64,000 nucleotides of DNA from Lucinisca nassula (taxonomy: Eukaryota; Mollusca; Bivalvia; Lucinida; Lucinidae), in contig OY757011.1 of the NCBI GenBank assembly GCA_963580285.1, positions 152,571,245-152,635,244 of the forward strand. Direction: 5' to 3'. Position numbers and translations under genes: made by a program. Of the stretch, positions 1-12,000 are shown in pieces; position 1 is the first letter of the stretch, and each line of letters opens with the position of its first letter. Under the pieces are notes generated by a model. It was not told the DNA's origin. It saw nothing but the letters and a program-made list of their open reading frames with translations, and made no database searches.

Positions 1-899
1 AATTTGGTATGAAGCTTCATCTAGTGGACCTCTACCAAGATTGTTCAAATTATAGCCCATACCACCCCCCCCCACACACACACACACCCACCCACCCCCG
101 GGGGCCCATTGGTTTTACATAGACTTGTATAGGGAAAATCTTTAAAAATCTTCTTCTGTGAAACCATAAGGCCTAGGTCTTTGATATTTGTTGTGAAATT
201 TCATCTAGTGGACCTCTATCAAGATTGTTCAAATTATAGCCCTGGGGCAAAAAATGCCCCCGCCCCGAGACCCTTTGGTTTTACATGGACTTATATAGGG
301 AAATCTTTAAAAATCTTCTTCTCTGAAACTGCAAGGCCCATGTCTTTGATATTTTGTTTGAAGCTTCATCTAGTGAACCTCTATCAAGATTGTTTAAATT
401 ATAGCCCTGAGGCCAAAAATGCCCCCACCATGGGGCATTTGGTTTTACATAGGCTTATGTAGGGAAAAAAATTTTCTTCTCTGAAACCACAAGGCCCATG
501 TCTTTGATATTTGTTGTGTAGCTTCATCTAGTGGACCTTCCCCAAGATTGTTCAAGTGAGTGAGTGTTTGAGTTTTACGTCCCACCAACAGGTAAGGTCA
601 TACGGAGACGGGACCTCGGTTTAAAGACTCATCCGAAAGTCTGGAGAAGCCCGGGATCGAACCTGCGACCCCTGGTTTACAAGGCGAGTAGCGTAACCAC
701 TCGACCGCGGAGGCTTCTATCCAAGATTGTTCAAAGTATAGCCTTTGTTGATATTTTGTATGAAGCTTCACCTATTTAGACCTCCCTCAATATTATGCAC
801 ATTATAACCCTGGGGTCAATAATGGCCCTCCCCGGGACCCACTTGTTACTCTATGGATCAGGTGAGCGATCCAGGGCCATCATGGCCCTCTTGTGTTTT
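1..899 (+). repeat. Hairpin-ended tandem-repeat element (Helentron/pearl-like), 5' end outside window
   Basis: Diverged copies of a roughly 160-bp unit follow one another; recurring landmarks are 'ggttttacat', 'cttcttctctgaaac' and 'gaagcttcatctagtgga'. The array ends with the palindrome AGGGCCATCATGGCCCT at 873-889, preceded by 'ggatcaggtgagcgat' and followed by 'cttgt'. Identical ends occur at 2469-2485 and 20148-20164. Tandem core plus 3' hairpin is the known design of oyster pearl elements and Helentron-derived elements; assignment to that class is inference. A SINE splits the array at 556-720. Confidence 0.65.
556..720 (-). mobile_element. tRNA-derived SINE (family 1), complete, with TSD
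   Basis: In the minus direction it begins with a tRNA-like head (GGCGCAGTGGTTACGCTAC-type box A and a GGTTCGATCCC-type box B) and ends with 'gtaaaactcaaacactcac'. The 14-bp duplication CCAAGATTGTTCAA lies directly on both sides (542-555 and 721-734), so the insertion is precisely bounded. Other copies are at 7697, 21110 and 30110. Confidence 0.85.
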
Positions 900-2492
900 A
901 TATTAGGATCACTTTTTGTCTGTCATCCGTGCGTAAACAATTTCTTCAAACGACATCTTCTCCTAAACCACTGATCGGATTTTGACCAAACTTCATAGGA
1001 ATAATCCTTAGGTGGTCCCCTTTCAAAGTTGTTCAAATGGTTCCGGTCTGTTGCACATCTAGGTCACAGGAGCCAAAAATAGATTTTTTCACCGAAAACT
1101 TAAAAAATCGTCTTCTCTGAAACCACAAGGCCCAGGTCTTTGATATTTGGTATGAAGCTTCATCTAGTGGACCCCTACCAAGATTGATCAAATTATAGTG
1201 CTGGGGCCAAAATGCCTCTGCCGCGGTGCCCTTTAGTTTTACATGGGCTTATATAGGGAAAATATTTAAAAATTTTCTTCTCTGAAACCGCAAGGCCCAG
1301 GTCTTTGATATTTGGTATGAAGCTTCATCTAGTGGACCCCTACCAAGATTGGTCAAATTATAGTGCTGGGGCCAAAAATGCCCCCGCCCCGGGGCCCTTT
1401 GGGTTTACATGGGCTTATATAGGGAAAATCTTTAAAAATCTTCTTCTCTGAAACAGCAAGGCCCAGGTCTTTGCTATTTGGAATGAAGCTTCATCAAGTG
1501 GACCCCTACCAAAATTATGCAAATTATAGTGCTGGGGCCAAAAATGCCCCCGCCCTGGGACGCTTTGGTTTTACATAGGCTTATATGGGGAAAATCTTGA
1601 AAAAATCTTCTGCTCTGAAACCACAAGGCCTAGGTCTTTGATATTTGGTATTAAGCTTCATCTAGTGGACCTCTGCAAAGATTGTTCAAATTATAGCCCT
1701 GAGACCAAAAATGGCCCCGCCTCGGGGCCCATTGGTTTTACATAGACTTCTATAGGGAAAATCTTTTTCTTCTGTGAAACCACAAGGCGTAGGTCTTTGA
1801 TATTTGGTGTGAAATTTCATCAAGTGGATCTCTATCAAGATTGTTTGAATTATATCCCTGGGGCTAAAACTGCCCCTGCCCTGAGACCTTTGGTTTTACA
1901 TAGGCTTATATAGGGAAATATTTAAAAATCTTCTCTGAAACTGCAAGGCCCATGTCTTTGATATTTTGGTATGGAGCTTCATCTAGTGGACCTCTACCAA
2001 TATTGTTGAAATTATAGCCCTTGGGCCTCAAATGCCCCCTCCCCGGGGCCCTTTGGTTTTACATAGACTTATATAGAGATCTTCTTCTCTGAAACAGCAA
2101 GGCCCAGGTCTTGGATATTTGGTGTGAAGCTTCATCTAGTGGACCTCTATCAAGATTGTTTAAATTACAGCCCTGAGGCCAAAAATACCCCCGCCTCTTG
2201 GCCATTTGGTTTTACATAGGCTTATGTAGAGAATATCTTTAAAAAATCTTCTTCTCTGAAACCGCAATGCCCTGGTCTTTGATATTTGGTGTGTAGCTTC
2301 ATCTATTGGACCTTTGCCAAGATTGTTCAAATTATAGCCTTTGTTGATATTTGGTATGAACCTTCACCTTTTTAGACCTCCCTCAACATTATGCACATTA
2401 TAGCCTTGGTGTCAATAATAACCCTCCCCAGGGCCCACTTATTACTCTATGGATCAGGTGAGCGATCCAGGGCCATCATGGCCCTCTTGTTT
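900..2492 (+). repeat. Second hairpin-ended tandem-repeat element
   Basis: It starts with a leader ('cttcttctcctaaaccactgatcggattttg'-like text near 955-985) that resembles the 19.3-kb element, then about eight units of the ~160-bp repeat also seen at 1-800. It closes with the same 'ggatcaggtgagcgat' sequence and the AGGGCCATCATGGCCCT hairpin at 2469-2485. No coding sequence is credible. Confidence 0.65.
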
Positions 2493-2495
2493 TTT

Positions 2496-2716
2496 TGTTG
2501 TTGTTTTTTGCCAAACAGTTCGAACAGACGAAAATATTGCAAAAGCACGTGCAAGCGTGATACGTGCATTGGTGTCACGTTCGTATCGCATATTCAAATA
2601 CTAAGTATTTTATATAAAATGTATGATAAAGATGGCTATCAGAGCTGAAAATAGAAAACATATCATCTGTTATCATTATGCTTAAAATATATCTCCTCTT
2701 AAACCGGTGAACATAT
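2496..2716. other. Unassigned AT-rich spacer
   Basis: I see no repeat partner in the window and no credible gene here. The short open frame at 2391-2648 starts inside the preceding repeat. Confidence 0.5.
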
Positions 2717-2717
2717 C

Positions 2718-2994
2718 ATTACGAAAACACGCCTATACAAATACGGTGTAACCTTTAGTGCCGAAAAAATGAAATTTTAAGATGAATAATTGTGATATTT
2801 TTCTTATGTCTGCTCAAAATATAGATTGTGGGTACTCGTTAGAACCGCCTCATCGAGGCGGTTCTAACGAGTACCCACAAACTATATTTTAGAGCAGAAA
2901 TAACAAAAATAAGATTTACCCTTTTAAACCCTAGTTTTACAATATAAAAGTGGGGTTCAAGGGGGTCAATATTATATAGGCGTGTTTTCGTGAT
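2718..2994. mobile_element. Foldback MITE with GC-rich central hairpin (copy 1)
   Basis: The ends are inverted (ATTACGAAAACACGCCTATA on the left, its complement with small changes on the right). In the centre lies a near-perfect palindrome at about 2815-2896 whose arms contain GTACTCGTTAGAACCGCC. Related copies are at 10223, 10689, 20259, 20618, 23186, 26771 and 36848. Confidence 0.85.
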
Positions 2995-2995
2995 G

Positions 2996-3995
2996 TTTTA
3001 AATAAAATGAGCCACTGCGCTCACCAAAGGTCAAGTGTGAAAAACTTGCCCAGCCCCTGGCAGCCATGTTTTTCAACGAACCACTGTGGCTTGAATAATC
3101 TTGTCTTTCAGTTCCTGAAATGAAAAGTTTCTAGTCTTTTTCATCATGCATGGTAGCAATCTTGGTCATAATTGTCAACTTCCATTTAACTGCATGCAAA
3201 TATCAATTCTGATGCCAAAGGATACAAGAGATTCGGAAAAATCCCCCGTTTTGGTTTTTGTTCCCATTAGAAATGCCCAAGTGACATAATACAGTTCAAG
3301 GTCAACCAAAGGTCATCATATGTGCAAACTTGCTATGAATATCAATTTTGATGCCACCGGCTACGACAGAATAAGAAAAAATCCACGGTTTTGCCTCTTT
3401 CACATGCCAAAGTTTACCTTGATGTAAAATAGGCCATGGTCAACCAAGTCTGCCATTTGAACAAACTTGGTTATAACCCCAAGTCCCGAATGCTTCATAT
3501 CAAGTTTCAAGGTCATCAGCAACTTGGTATCTGAAAGGAGATTTCCCAATGGTTTTCACAATATAAGAACATGAGAGACATCCTTGTTATGTGACTTCAA
3601 TCCTACAAATAAGTTTTCATTGCCTCATCCCATACAGGCACCATACGTAATTTGGTTTCTTTCAGCGTAGCTGGTTTAAGTTGAGAAGATAAAAATTACT
3701 GAATCTGATCCATCTGATCTATCCAGGACAAAGGCCAGTAAATGACCTTTACCAATGGAATTGATTAACTTCCATTCAACTCCTGTTTTGATGCCAAGAA
3801 TAAGAATAAGATAGTTATTGACCGGACACGAAAACAGACCCCTGCTTTGACCTCTAATGATGTTCTTAACAGTGGAGGTACGGACATGGGTCTTGTGCGC
3901 GACACATCGTCTAATAAAGGTGAGCATTTCTGCAAAATAACTTCAAAAGGTCTGTCCAGAAATATTGACCTGAATGTCATGGTGATCTTTCCTAA
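2996..3995. repeat. Degenerate tandem repeat with 'aaggtcaaccaaaggtcatc' landmarks
   Basis: Units of roughly 200 bp repeat 'gaacaaacttggt', 'tgatgcc' and 'ttccattcaactg'-type landmarks. The same family fills much of 42905-44520. Open frames here are short and on both strands, so I call no gene. Confidence 0.55.
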
Positions 3996-5208
3996 CTGTG
4001 AGGTGTCCGGCGTCATCGTCCGTCGTCCGTGCCTAAACTTTTTTTGTGAACACACTAGAGGCCACAGATTTGGGCCTATCATCCTCAAACTTGGTCAAAA
4101 TAATCATCATGACAATGTCTCGGTCAAGTTCGAATATTGTTCATGACGGGTCAGAAAGTAGGTCAGTAGGTCACATCATAGAAAAACCTACACTAGATGC
4201 CACAGTTTTGGTCCGAGCATCATCAAACTTGTTCAGAATGATCATGTTGACAATATCTCGGCCAAGTTCGAATATGGACCATGTCGGGTTAAAATTAGAT
4301 GAGAAGGTCAAATCATAAAAATGCCTTGTGAACACAGTAGAGGCCACAGTTTTGGTCTGATCAGCATCAAACTTGCTCAGAATGATCATCTAGACAATAT
4401 TTCGGTCAAAAACGAATATGGGTCATGTCGGGTCAAAAAGGCGGCCAGTAGGTCAAAACATAGAAAAAGCTTGTGAACACACAAGAGACCACAGTTTTGG
4501 TCTAATCATCATCAATCTAATTCAGAATAATCAACTTGACAATATCTCGGTCAAGTTCGAATATGGGTCATGTCGGGTCAAATGGTAGGTCACAAGGTCA
4601 AAGCATAGGAAAACCTTGTGAGCACACTAGAGGTCACAGTTTTAGTCCGATAATCATCAAACTTTCTCAGAATGAACATCTTGACAATATCTCGGTCAAG
4701 TCCGAATATGGGTCATGTCGGGTCAAAAAGTAGGACAGTAGAAAAAATCATAGAAAAACATTATGAACACACTAGAGGCCACAGTTTTAGTCTTATCATC
4801 ATTATATTTACTCAGAATGATCATCTTGACACTATCTCGGTCAACATCGAATATGGATTATATCGGGTCAAAAAGTAGGCCTGCAGGTCAAATCATAGAA
4901 AAACTTTGTGAACACACTAGTGCCACAGTTTTGGTCTGATCATCTTCAATCTTGCTCAAAATTATCATCTTGACAATATCTCGGTCGAGTTCGGGTCATG
5001 TCGGTTCCAAAGGTAGGCCAGCAGGTCAAATCATAGAAAAACCTTGTGAACAAACTTGAGGCCAACGTTTTGGTCCGATCTTCGTCAAACTTACTCAAAA
5101 TGTCAAGTTCGAATATTGGTCTTGTCAGTTCAAAAATAGGTCAGTAGATCAAATCATAGAAAAACCTTGTGAACACACTTAGATGCCACAGTTTTGGTCC
5201 GATCCCCA
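3996..5208. repeat. ~141-bp tandem array, first segment
   Basis: About eight units share 'cacactagaggccacag', 'gatcatcttgacaatatctc' and 'gggtcatgtcgggtcaaaaa'. The array continues at 7566-7671 and 8521-9160 and is broken by two retroelement insertions, since repeat text resumes in register on the far side. Small open frames inside units are by-products of the repeat. Confidence 0.75.
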
Positions 5209-5210
5209 TC

Positions 5211-5779
5211 AGAATAGAAGTGAAGGCAATGATCAGGAATTGATGCAATTAACACACAGCTCCCATCAGAGACACCAAAGGGAAAGAAACACAAACATGA
5301 AACAACTAGACCCTAATGGAAACATCAATAGCGAAAAGCCAAAGGGAGAGTTACTTTCCCACAAAATGGCCAATTGGCTGTCTAAAACAAAATTAAATAA
5401 GCGATACACACACTCAAAGACAAGCCATAACACAAATAAACCGCGACGGAAGAACCGCCTTGAAACGGTCAGTGAAACAAATTTCACTGGGGGCAGGGGC
5501 TTAAATCGACTTTACGTGGCCATACTCATCAGTGCAACATCTCCGTGAACACTAAAATCAAACAACCACAGAGGACTCGACAGCAAGAAACAACTGAAAT
5601 ACTGGAGCAAAAGAAAACCAACAGTTATTCTCCGATGGGCCCGACCAGAGACACAGCATTAGGCACCAACCAACATTACACAAAATTAAATTCTCGCTAA
5701 TTCTCTGCAAGCCTTTACGCTGGAACCGTCATAGAATCTGAGGTCTGACCCACCGGCGTGCAAAGAGGGAAGCAAAATT
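5211..5779 (-). repeat. 3' tail of the Penelope-like RT element (copy 1)
   Basis: On the minus strand this follows directly on the RT remnant at 5780-7560 and ends with CCTGATCATTGCCTTCACTT near 5213. Five other copies in the window share this end and stop at different distances upstream, so it is the common 3' terminus of a retroelement that is often 5'-truncated. Confidence 0.65.
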
Positions 5780-7560
5780 GTCAACCGTGATTGGGTTAAC
5801 TCTCATGCATGTAGTCTGCCGTTTTGTATCGAAGAATGATTTTACTTTTACGAAATTTGGTACTGAAGTCATTGCAATTATATATTTTTCTGAATTTCTA
5901 AGTCACCATACAATTTGGGTTCCGATAGACCTTGTTGCAGAAGAGATTTAAGTCCAACATTGAATTTTGTAATTAAATCGGAATGACGTCTGCAAAATTT
6001 TGAAAAAAGCTTTGCGTAGTTTACGACACCGATAACCCTGGTTAAGAAGTTTAGCATTTCAAAATTTATTACGAGTGTTGAAGTCAGTTACATGGCTAGA
6101 CACTCTGGCAGATCGAATTAATTGCGAAATATAAACACCATAGGATGCCGCACGAGGAACATCACCATCCAAGAAAAGAAAATTTACAATCTCAAAAGCA
6201 TCGCTTTTATCATAAATTTTGCAAGAAACAAATCCATCTACAAGAGATAGACTTAATCCAAAAACGGGGCCTCGGTATCAGAAGAATTTGCTTTATTTAA
6301 CTGAAGTTCTGGGAAGGCGTGCGGGAGATTTGACTGATCAAACCATCGAAATAGGTATTGTCAATATTTAATAAACCATCTAAATATCTAGCAGTCGAGC
6401 TAAAGGCTTCAATGATTTCATATGGGTTTTCAACGGAAAGGGACATCATGAAATGAAGTCTCTTTCATAACAAACAAGGACAGTTCACCCACAAGGGGTG
6501 CGCAATTTGTACCCATCGGAATACCCGCAACTCGACTAAATGACTTAGTCTTATGTAAATATTGTCAAGTAGAAAGGTGAGAGTTTCACACACTTTCTGA
6601 CATGACCATAAAGTATAATTCTTATGCTCTTCAGAAATGACAAAAGCATTTCTTAAATTACACGCAAGACAAAGGGAGTCCACCCTAAGAAATGTCCATT
6701 CATTTAGATCATTAAGTTTTTCTTTTTATAAGTGTAGTGGCAAGGATGAAAAAATCATAAGTAGACCGACTTGGAGCACGAAAACGTCTGGATTTCAATT
6801 TATTAAAAACTTCATTAGAATTTTTTATAGACCAAAACAGATGTCTCCTTGATCTTTCAAAGACTTTGTCGCAATATTTAATCATATGTTTATTGGTGGC
6901 AGTAAAACATGAAGTTAATAATTTGGAGAGTTCAATTGTGGTACAAGAGCTGGAATTTGCAATAAACCATGCTTTGTTTGGTCTTTTATGGAGTTTAGGT
7001 AACCAATATAACGTAGGACGCTTTTCTTGACCTTCTGTAACACATACAACAAACTTGGTGGCTGAATGACAAATGTGGTCATCAACTAAAGCCCTCTCTA
7101 CAGCCAAAGATTGCAGCTCATAGGCCTTAGCACCACCAAGTTCTTGCTGAAAGGTATTAACATCGTGGAGCCGTCAAACAACGACTTTTTCTGTTGGAGC
7201 CAAAACAAACTTCTTATGAAATTCGTGAATACCTAGTTTAAGGTGACGTAAAGTCGTCTTAGATTTAGAGCTAATAAGTTCGTATTTTAAGAGTGGAAAG
7301 AAATGCGTTTGTTCACTAGTTTCAGAATGGCACGTTTCCATTCTTTGGGAGCTTTTTGCTCAACATACTCTCGTTTACACCATCGATTACCAAATCCATT
7401 CAAGGCAGCAGCGATTTCATCTCTACACTTATTGAAATCAATTTTAGAAGGAAATCGATATTTCGGTCCATAAGAAATTATATTTCGCATCCTAGAATCA
7501 GGAATATTTTTATATTGCCAGCAATAATATGATCAGCAGCAGGATAGCAAGCAGTACACT
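5780..7560 (-). pseudogene. Penelope-like reverse transcriptase remnant
   Basis: Frameshifted minus-strand fragments read N to C: a RNIISYGPKYRFPSKIDF segment near 7490, LYWLPKLHKRPNKA near 7000, GIPMGTNCAPL near 6515, RYLDG near 6385, then thumb-like text to about 5800. The LPKLHK and PMGTNCAP motifs fit Penelope-like or related RTs; the family name is my inference. The catalytic YLDD reads YLDG, which with many frame breaks means a dead copy. I see no GIY-YIG nuclease after the RT. The fragment interrupts the ~141-bp tandem array and continues into the 3' tail at 5211-5779. Confidence 0.7.
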
Positions 7561-7696
7561 GAATTTTTTCAAGTCCTTACTCAGAATGATCATCTTGACA
7601 ATATCTCGGTCAAGTTCGAATATGGGTCATGTCGGGTGAAAAAGTAGGTCAGTAGGTAAAATCATAGAAAAAAAGAAGAGAAGGCAATGATCAGGA

Positions 7697-7831
7697 GTGA
7701 GTGAGTGTTTGAGTTTTACGTCCCACCAACAGCTAAGGTCATGCGGAGACGGGACCTCGGTTTAAAGACTCATCCTGCGATCCCTGGTTTACAAGGCGAG
7801 TAGCGTAACCACTACACCACTGAGGCATCTA
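7697..7831 (-). mobile_element. tRNA-derived SINE (family 1), partly deleted, with TSD
   Basis: It is the same family as 556-720 but lacks an internal stretch next to box B. The 12-bp duplication CAATGATCAGGA at 7685-7696 and 7832-7843 bounds it exactly, showing insertion into the retroelement tail. Confidence 0.85.
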
Positions 7832-8100
7832 CAATGATCAGGAATCGATACAATTAACCCACATCTCTCATCAGAGACACCAAAGGGAAAGAAGCACAAA
7901 CATAAAACAACTAGACCCTAATAGAAACATATATGGCGGAAAGCCAAAATGACAGTTATTTTTCCCACAAAATGGCCAATTGGCTATCCAAAACAAAATA
8001 AAATAAGCGATACACACACTCAAAGACAAACTATAACAACAAAAAAAACGCGACAGAAGAACCTCCTTGGAACGGTCAGTGAAACGAATTTTCAACTCTG

Positions 8101-8125
8101 GGTGTGTGTGTGTGTGTGTGTGTGG
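8101..8125. repeat. (GT)n microsatellite
   Basis: About twelve GT units sit inside the copy-2 tail at a position where copy 1 has a G-rich stretch. Confidence 0.9.
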
Positions 8126-8520
8126 CGGGGGTGGGATTAAATCGATTTAACGTGGCCACAATCCTCGCCCTTACTCCCGTCGCGATTTAGACAAATAATT
8201 TGTTCAGTCCGCATGAAGGCCTCCTATTTCATCAGTGCAACATCTACGCGAACACAAAGATCAAACAACCACTGAGATGAAACAACAGTGAGGACTCGAC
8301 AGCAAGAAACAACTGAGAGGTTGAAGCAAAAGATAACCAACAGTTGACTCCGATGGGCCCGACCAGAGACACAGCATCAGGCACCAACCAACATTACATA
8401 AAATTAGATTCTCTCTAATTATCAGTAAGCCTTTACGCTGAACCATCATAGAATCTGAGGTTTGACCCACCGGCGTCATAGAATCTGAGGCCTGGCCCAC
8501 GGGTGTGCAAATTACCTTTT

Positions 8521-9160
8521 GAACACACATGAGGTCACAGTTCTGGTCGGATCATCAGTCTAGCTCAGAATGATCGTCTTGATATCTCGGTCAACTTCGA
8601 ATATGGATCATGTCGGGTCAAAAAGTAGGTTAGTAGGTCAAATTATAGAAAAACCTTGTGAACACACTAGAGGCCACAGTTTGAGACCGATGATCCTCAA
8701 TCTTACTCAGAATTATCAGCTTGATAATATTTCGGTCAAGTTCGAATATTGGTCATGTCGGGTCAAAAAGTAGGTCAGTAGGTCAAATCATTAAAAAAAA
8801 ACCTTGTGAAAACACTAGAGGCCACAGTTTTGGTCCGATGATCATCAAACTACCTCAGAATGATCATCTTAACAATATCTCGGTCAAGTTCACATATGGG
8901 TCATGTCGGGTCAAAAAGTAGGTCAATCGGTCAAGTCATAGAAAAATATTGTGAACATACTAGTGGCCAAATTCAGTAATTTGACGTCGTATACTTTCTT
9001 AGACTCTTATGGAGCCACGGTTTTGGTCTGATCAGCAAGAGTCTTGCTCAGAATGATCATCTTGACAATATCTCGGTCAAGTTCGAATATGGGTTATGTC
9101 CGGTCAAAAAGTAGGTCAATAGGTCAAATCATAGAAAAACCTTGTGAGCATACTAGAGGC
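8521..9160. repeat. ~141-bp tandem array, last segment
   Basis: This continues the 3996-5208 array. A separate piece, 'gacgtcgtatactttcttag' and its neighbourhood, occurs at about 8970-9015 and again at 9164-9209, so a short unrelated segment was duplicated within the array. Confidence 0.7.
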
Positions 9161-9231
9161 CAGGTTCAGTAATTTGACGTCATATACTTTCTTAGACTCT
9201 TATGGAGCCCTTACTCGCGTTAAACGCTTAT

Positions 9232-9276
9232 CACCGTGTAGCATCGACTCCGGAACTTGTTACTCAAAAGTACCAG
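9232..9276 (+). repeat. Left 45-bp terminal inverted repeat
   Basis: It matches the reverse complement of 16074-16118 at 44 of 45 positions by eye; the only difference is the fourth base. Confidence 0.8.
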
Positions 9277-9644
9277 CGAAATCAATATTTATCGCAAGTA
9301 TGACACATAGTAAGGTAGGTAAAAAGCTGTTTACAGGTTTTTACATGATTCTGCCATTTATAGCAAAATGTATATGTGTCGGAGAGATATCTAGCTCTTG
9401 CCTGCTTTCATGAGTCTGATAACAACTCACTGGAAATCGCTAAACAGACTGAAATCTTGACAGCTGGTACCAAGAACAAATAATATTTTTCGTCGAAAGT
9501 ACTCGTTTTTGCTTTGATTAAAGACCACTGGCCTTTTTTTCCATGCCGGAACATATAGAAGGTTAGAAAAGTTGTTGTGTATAAGTTTTAATTGAAACGT
9601 TCGCTTAATACTGCAGTTTTCTTTCAAAAAATACAAAACAAGGG

Positions 9645-9713
9645 AGTACGGCAACTTGGATTTTTAAGTACGGCAACTTGGGGAAAATACTGAATTAACA
9701 GTACGGCAACTTG
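9645..9713 (+). repeat. Left subterminal motif cluster
   Basis: AGTACGGCAACTTG occurs perfectly at 9645, 9667 and 9700. Such iterated subterminal motifs are typical transposase-binding sites in several DNA transposon superfamilies; that role is inferred here. Confidence 0.75.
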
Positions 9714-10222
9714 TATCACAAAATTGCCACTTTGGAAACTACTGGCAGCATTTTAACATCTTTGGGAACGAACAGCCATGGTTATTATCATGTTTGGTTT
9801 CATCACACAGCAAGGGGTTGTTTCGAATGCTAGTACTGATCGTAAACCAATCTGTTTGTGCATGCAACAGATGGAGATGTGAAATATACACCAGGGCCAT
9901 ATTTCCTCTTGAGAATTCTTTCTCATTGCTTTCGCTTTGTTTCATTACTGTAAATAATTAGGAAATATTGTATAAACAAAGTCTGTCCCCTTTAACAGGA
10001 ACTTTACTTTCGTGAAATGAAGTTTTTTTTTCTTCGAAATAAAGTGTCTTTTTAATGAACTTAAATAGTTTCTACTTTCTTCTTTTGATAGTTATTTTAT
10101 GGTTATAGATCTGTTTATTCCTTTTGCGAAAGAGACTCTATTCAAACGGAGATCCCGTAGTATGCATATTATACTCCAATTATTTTAAATAATGACTGCG
10201 GCCAATACTTGTTCGCTTGTTT
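9714..10222. other. Unassigned AT-rich interior
   Basis: I see no credible gene, tandem structure or repeat partner in this stretch. Confidence 0.4.
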
Positions 10223-10456
10223 GCATTACGAAAACATGCCAATTCAAATATATTGAAAATTTTTCCGCCCAAAACAAAAAAATTTTCAGATCAAAATTCT
10301 GATATTTTACATATTTCCGTTCAAAACATAGACTGGAGGTACTGTTTTTGAGCAGAAATGCGAAAAATAATGTACAACCCTAAAACCCCAGTTTTAAGTA
10401 ATAAAAAATTGGGGTTTAAGGGGGTCAAAATTGTAAAGGCATGTTTTCATGATAGT
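10223..10456. mobile_element. Foldback MITE copy that has lost its central hairpin
   Basis: Both ends (CATTACGAAAACATGCC and its complement) and the 'ggggtttaagggggtcaaa' subterminal block are present. The centre reads 'agactggaggtactg' directly followed by 'tttttgagcag', so both palindrome arms are missing. Confidence 0.7.
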
Positions 10457-10597
10457 CTTCTGTAAGTCGTTTGAAACCGCATTCTGTGTCATGGATAATC
10501 GTTTTATTATTATTATTATTATTATTTTCGAAATCGGCGGTCACGAAAGTGCACGCATGTTGGAATTTTCATCTTGAATATTTATCTGCAACAAAAT

Positions 10598-11043
10598 AGA
10601 AGTGGAGGCAGTGATCAGGAATCGATACAATTAACCCACAGCCCCCATCAGTGACACCAAAAGGAAAGAAACACAAACAAGAAATAACCATCACGTGAAC
10701 TAGTCCGTGAAATGAAGACCCCCCTATACCCCACTTTATATAGAGAAAATTGGGGTTTACGGGGGTAAACATTATTTTTCTTATTTTTGCTCCAAGACAT
10801 AGGTTGTGGGTACTCGTTAGAACCGCCTCAATGAGGCGGTTCTAACGAGCACCCACGACCTATGTTTGCAGTATTTATAAGAAAAATATCACGGATTTTC
10901 ATCAGAAAAGTAGCCATTTTGGAGATGAGAAAAATGCACTATGTCGCACGGGTGTGTTATCGTAATGTAGACCCTAATGGAAACATCAATAGCGGAAAGC
11001 TAAAATGATAGTTTCTTTCCCACAAAATGGCCAACTGGCTACT
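10598..11043 (-). mobile_element. 5'-truncated Penelope-like tail (copy 3), split by a foldback MITE
   Basis: It carries the shared terminus at 10598 and stops near 11043. The tail text breaks off after 'acaagaaataac' and resumes at 'agaccctaatgg' near 10968. Confidence 0.65.
10689..10968. mobile_element. Foldback MITE (copy 3) inserted in a retroelement tail
   Basis: The central palindrome with arms GGTACTCGTTAGAACCGCC is present at about 10800-10865. The right end reads GTGTGTTATCGTAATG; the left end is eroded. Confidence 0.7.
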
Positions 11044-11571
11044 TATATAAAAGTATTCAAATCCTTAAAGAAGTTGATTTAAGATGTCCTGAAAAAGTCC
11101 TTTCATAAATTATTTTTCCGTTCACAAATGGAGGTTACTTTCGCTTAAGTATGAAGGACAGTTAAATAACTTTCATCCTAGTTGTAATCGATTATCTCCG
11201 AGTGTAGGCTGGAAAAATAGTCCTGAAATGTGACTTATTCTTTCTTATGAATGTTTTCATTGCTCGTAAAGGAACTCATTTTTGATTTTTATTTGCCTTT
11301 ACTGCAGCTGGTGTTGTGCCGTGTGGTGGCCGTAAAACGTCTCCCCGTACATCAACCATAGTGCAGTTTATATTTTACTTTTGGTCCTTTGAGATCAGCG
11401 TGAATATTCTGAGAAATCAGAAATAAATTATTGGTTTAGACTCATATTCTATATACGTTTTTAGTTATTTAGCCCCAATTTTGATTTATATCAGTCTTTG
11501 AATCGACTGCCTATTCGAAATTCGCAAAATTGCAGTATGTTTCCTCTGGCTTTCGTTATCGGATCATTACA

Positions 11572-11617
11572 GGGTCACTGATGAGGCTTTATTAGCCGAA
11601 ACTACGTAGTATGACCA
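11572..11617 (+). ncRNA. Type I hammerhead ribozyme A1
   Basis: Helix I is GGGTCA paired with TGACCA, giving five pairs. The core CTGATGA is followed by helix II GGCT/AGCC with a five-base loop, GAAA, and a short helix III CTA/TAG closed by CG. Predicted cleavage is after the GTA triplet, at 11611/11612. All invariant core positions are present. Confidence 0.85.
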
Positions 11618-11954
11618 ATCTTCTTTCTTATGAAATTTTTCATTGCTCTTAAAGGAACTCATTTTTGATTTTTATTTGCCTTCACTGCAGCTGGTGTTGT
11701 GCCGTGTGGCGGCCGTAAAACGTCTCCCCGTACATCAACCATAGTGCAGTTTATATTTTACTTTTGGTCCTTTGAGATCAGCGTGAATATTCTGAGAAAT
11801 CAGAAATAAATTATTGGTTTAGACTCATATTCTAGACACGTTTTTAATTATTTGGACCCCATTTTGATTTATATCAGTCTTTGAATCGACTGCCTAATCG
11901 AAATTCGCAAAATTGCAGTATGTTTCCTCTGGCTTTCGTTATCGGATCATTACA

Positions 11955-12000
11955 GGGTCACTGATGAGGCTTTATTAGCCGAAACTACGTAGTATGACCC
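11955..12000 (+). ncRNA. Type I hammerhead ribozyme A2
   Basis: It has the same architecture as A1 with a fully paired six-base helix I (GGGTCA/TGACCC). Predicted cleavage lies after 11994, which gives a 383-nt monomer from A1. Confidence 0.87.

Larger units (their letters stand above)
7672..8520 (-). mobile_element. 5'-truncated copy of the Penelope-like element tail (copy 2)
   Basis: It shares the terminus at 7672-7696 (CAATGATCAGGA text) and the body of copy 1, extending to a duplicated 'caccggcgt...tagaatctgag' motif near 8465-8510. It is inserted in the ~141-bp array, and a SINE is inserted in it at 7697-7831. Confidence 0.65.
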
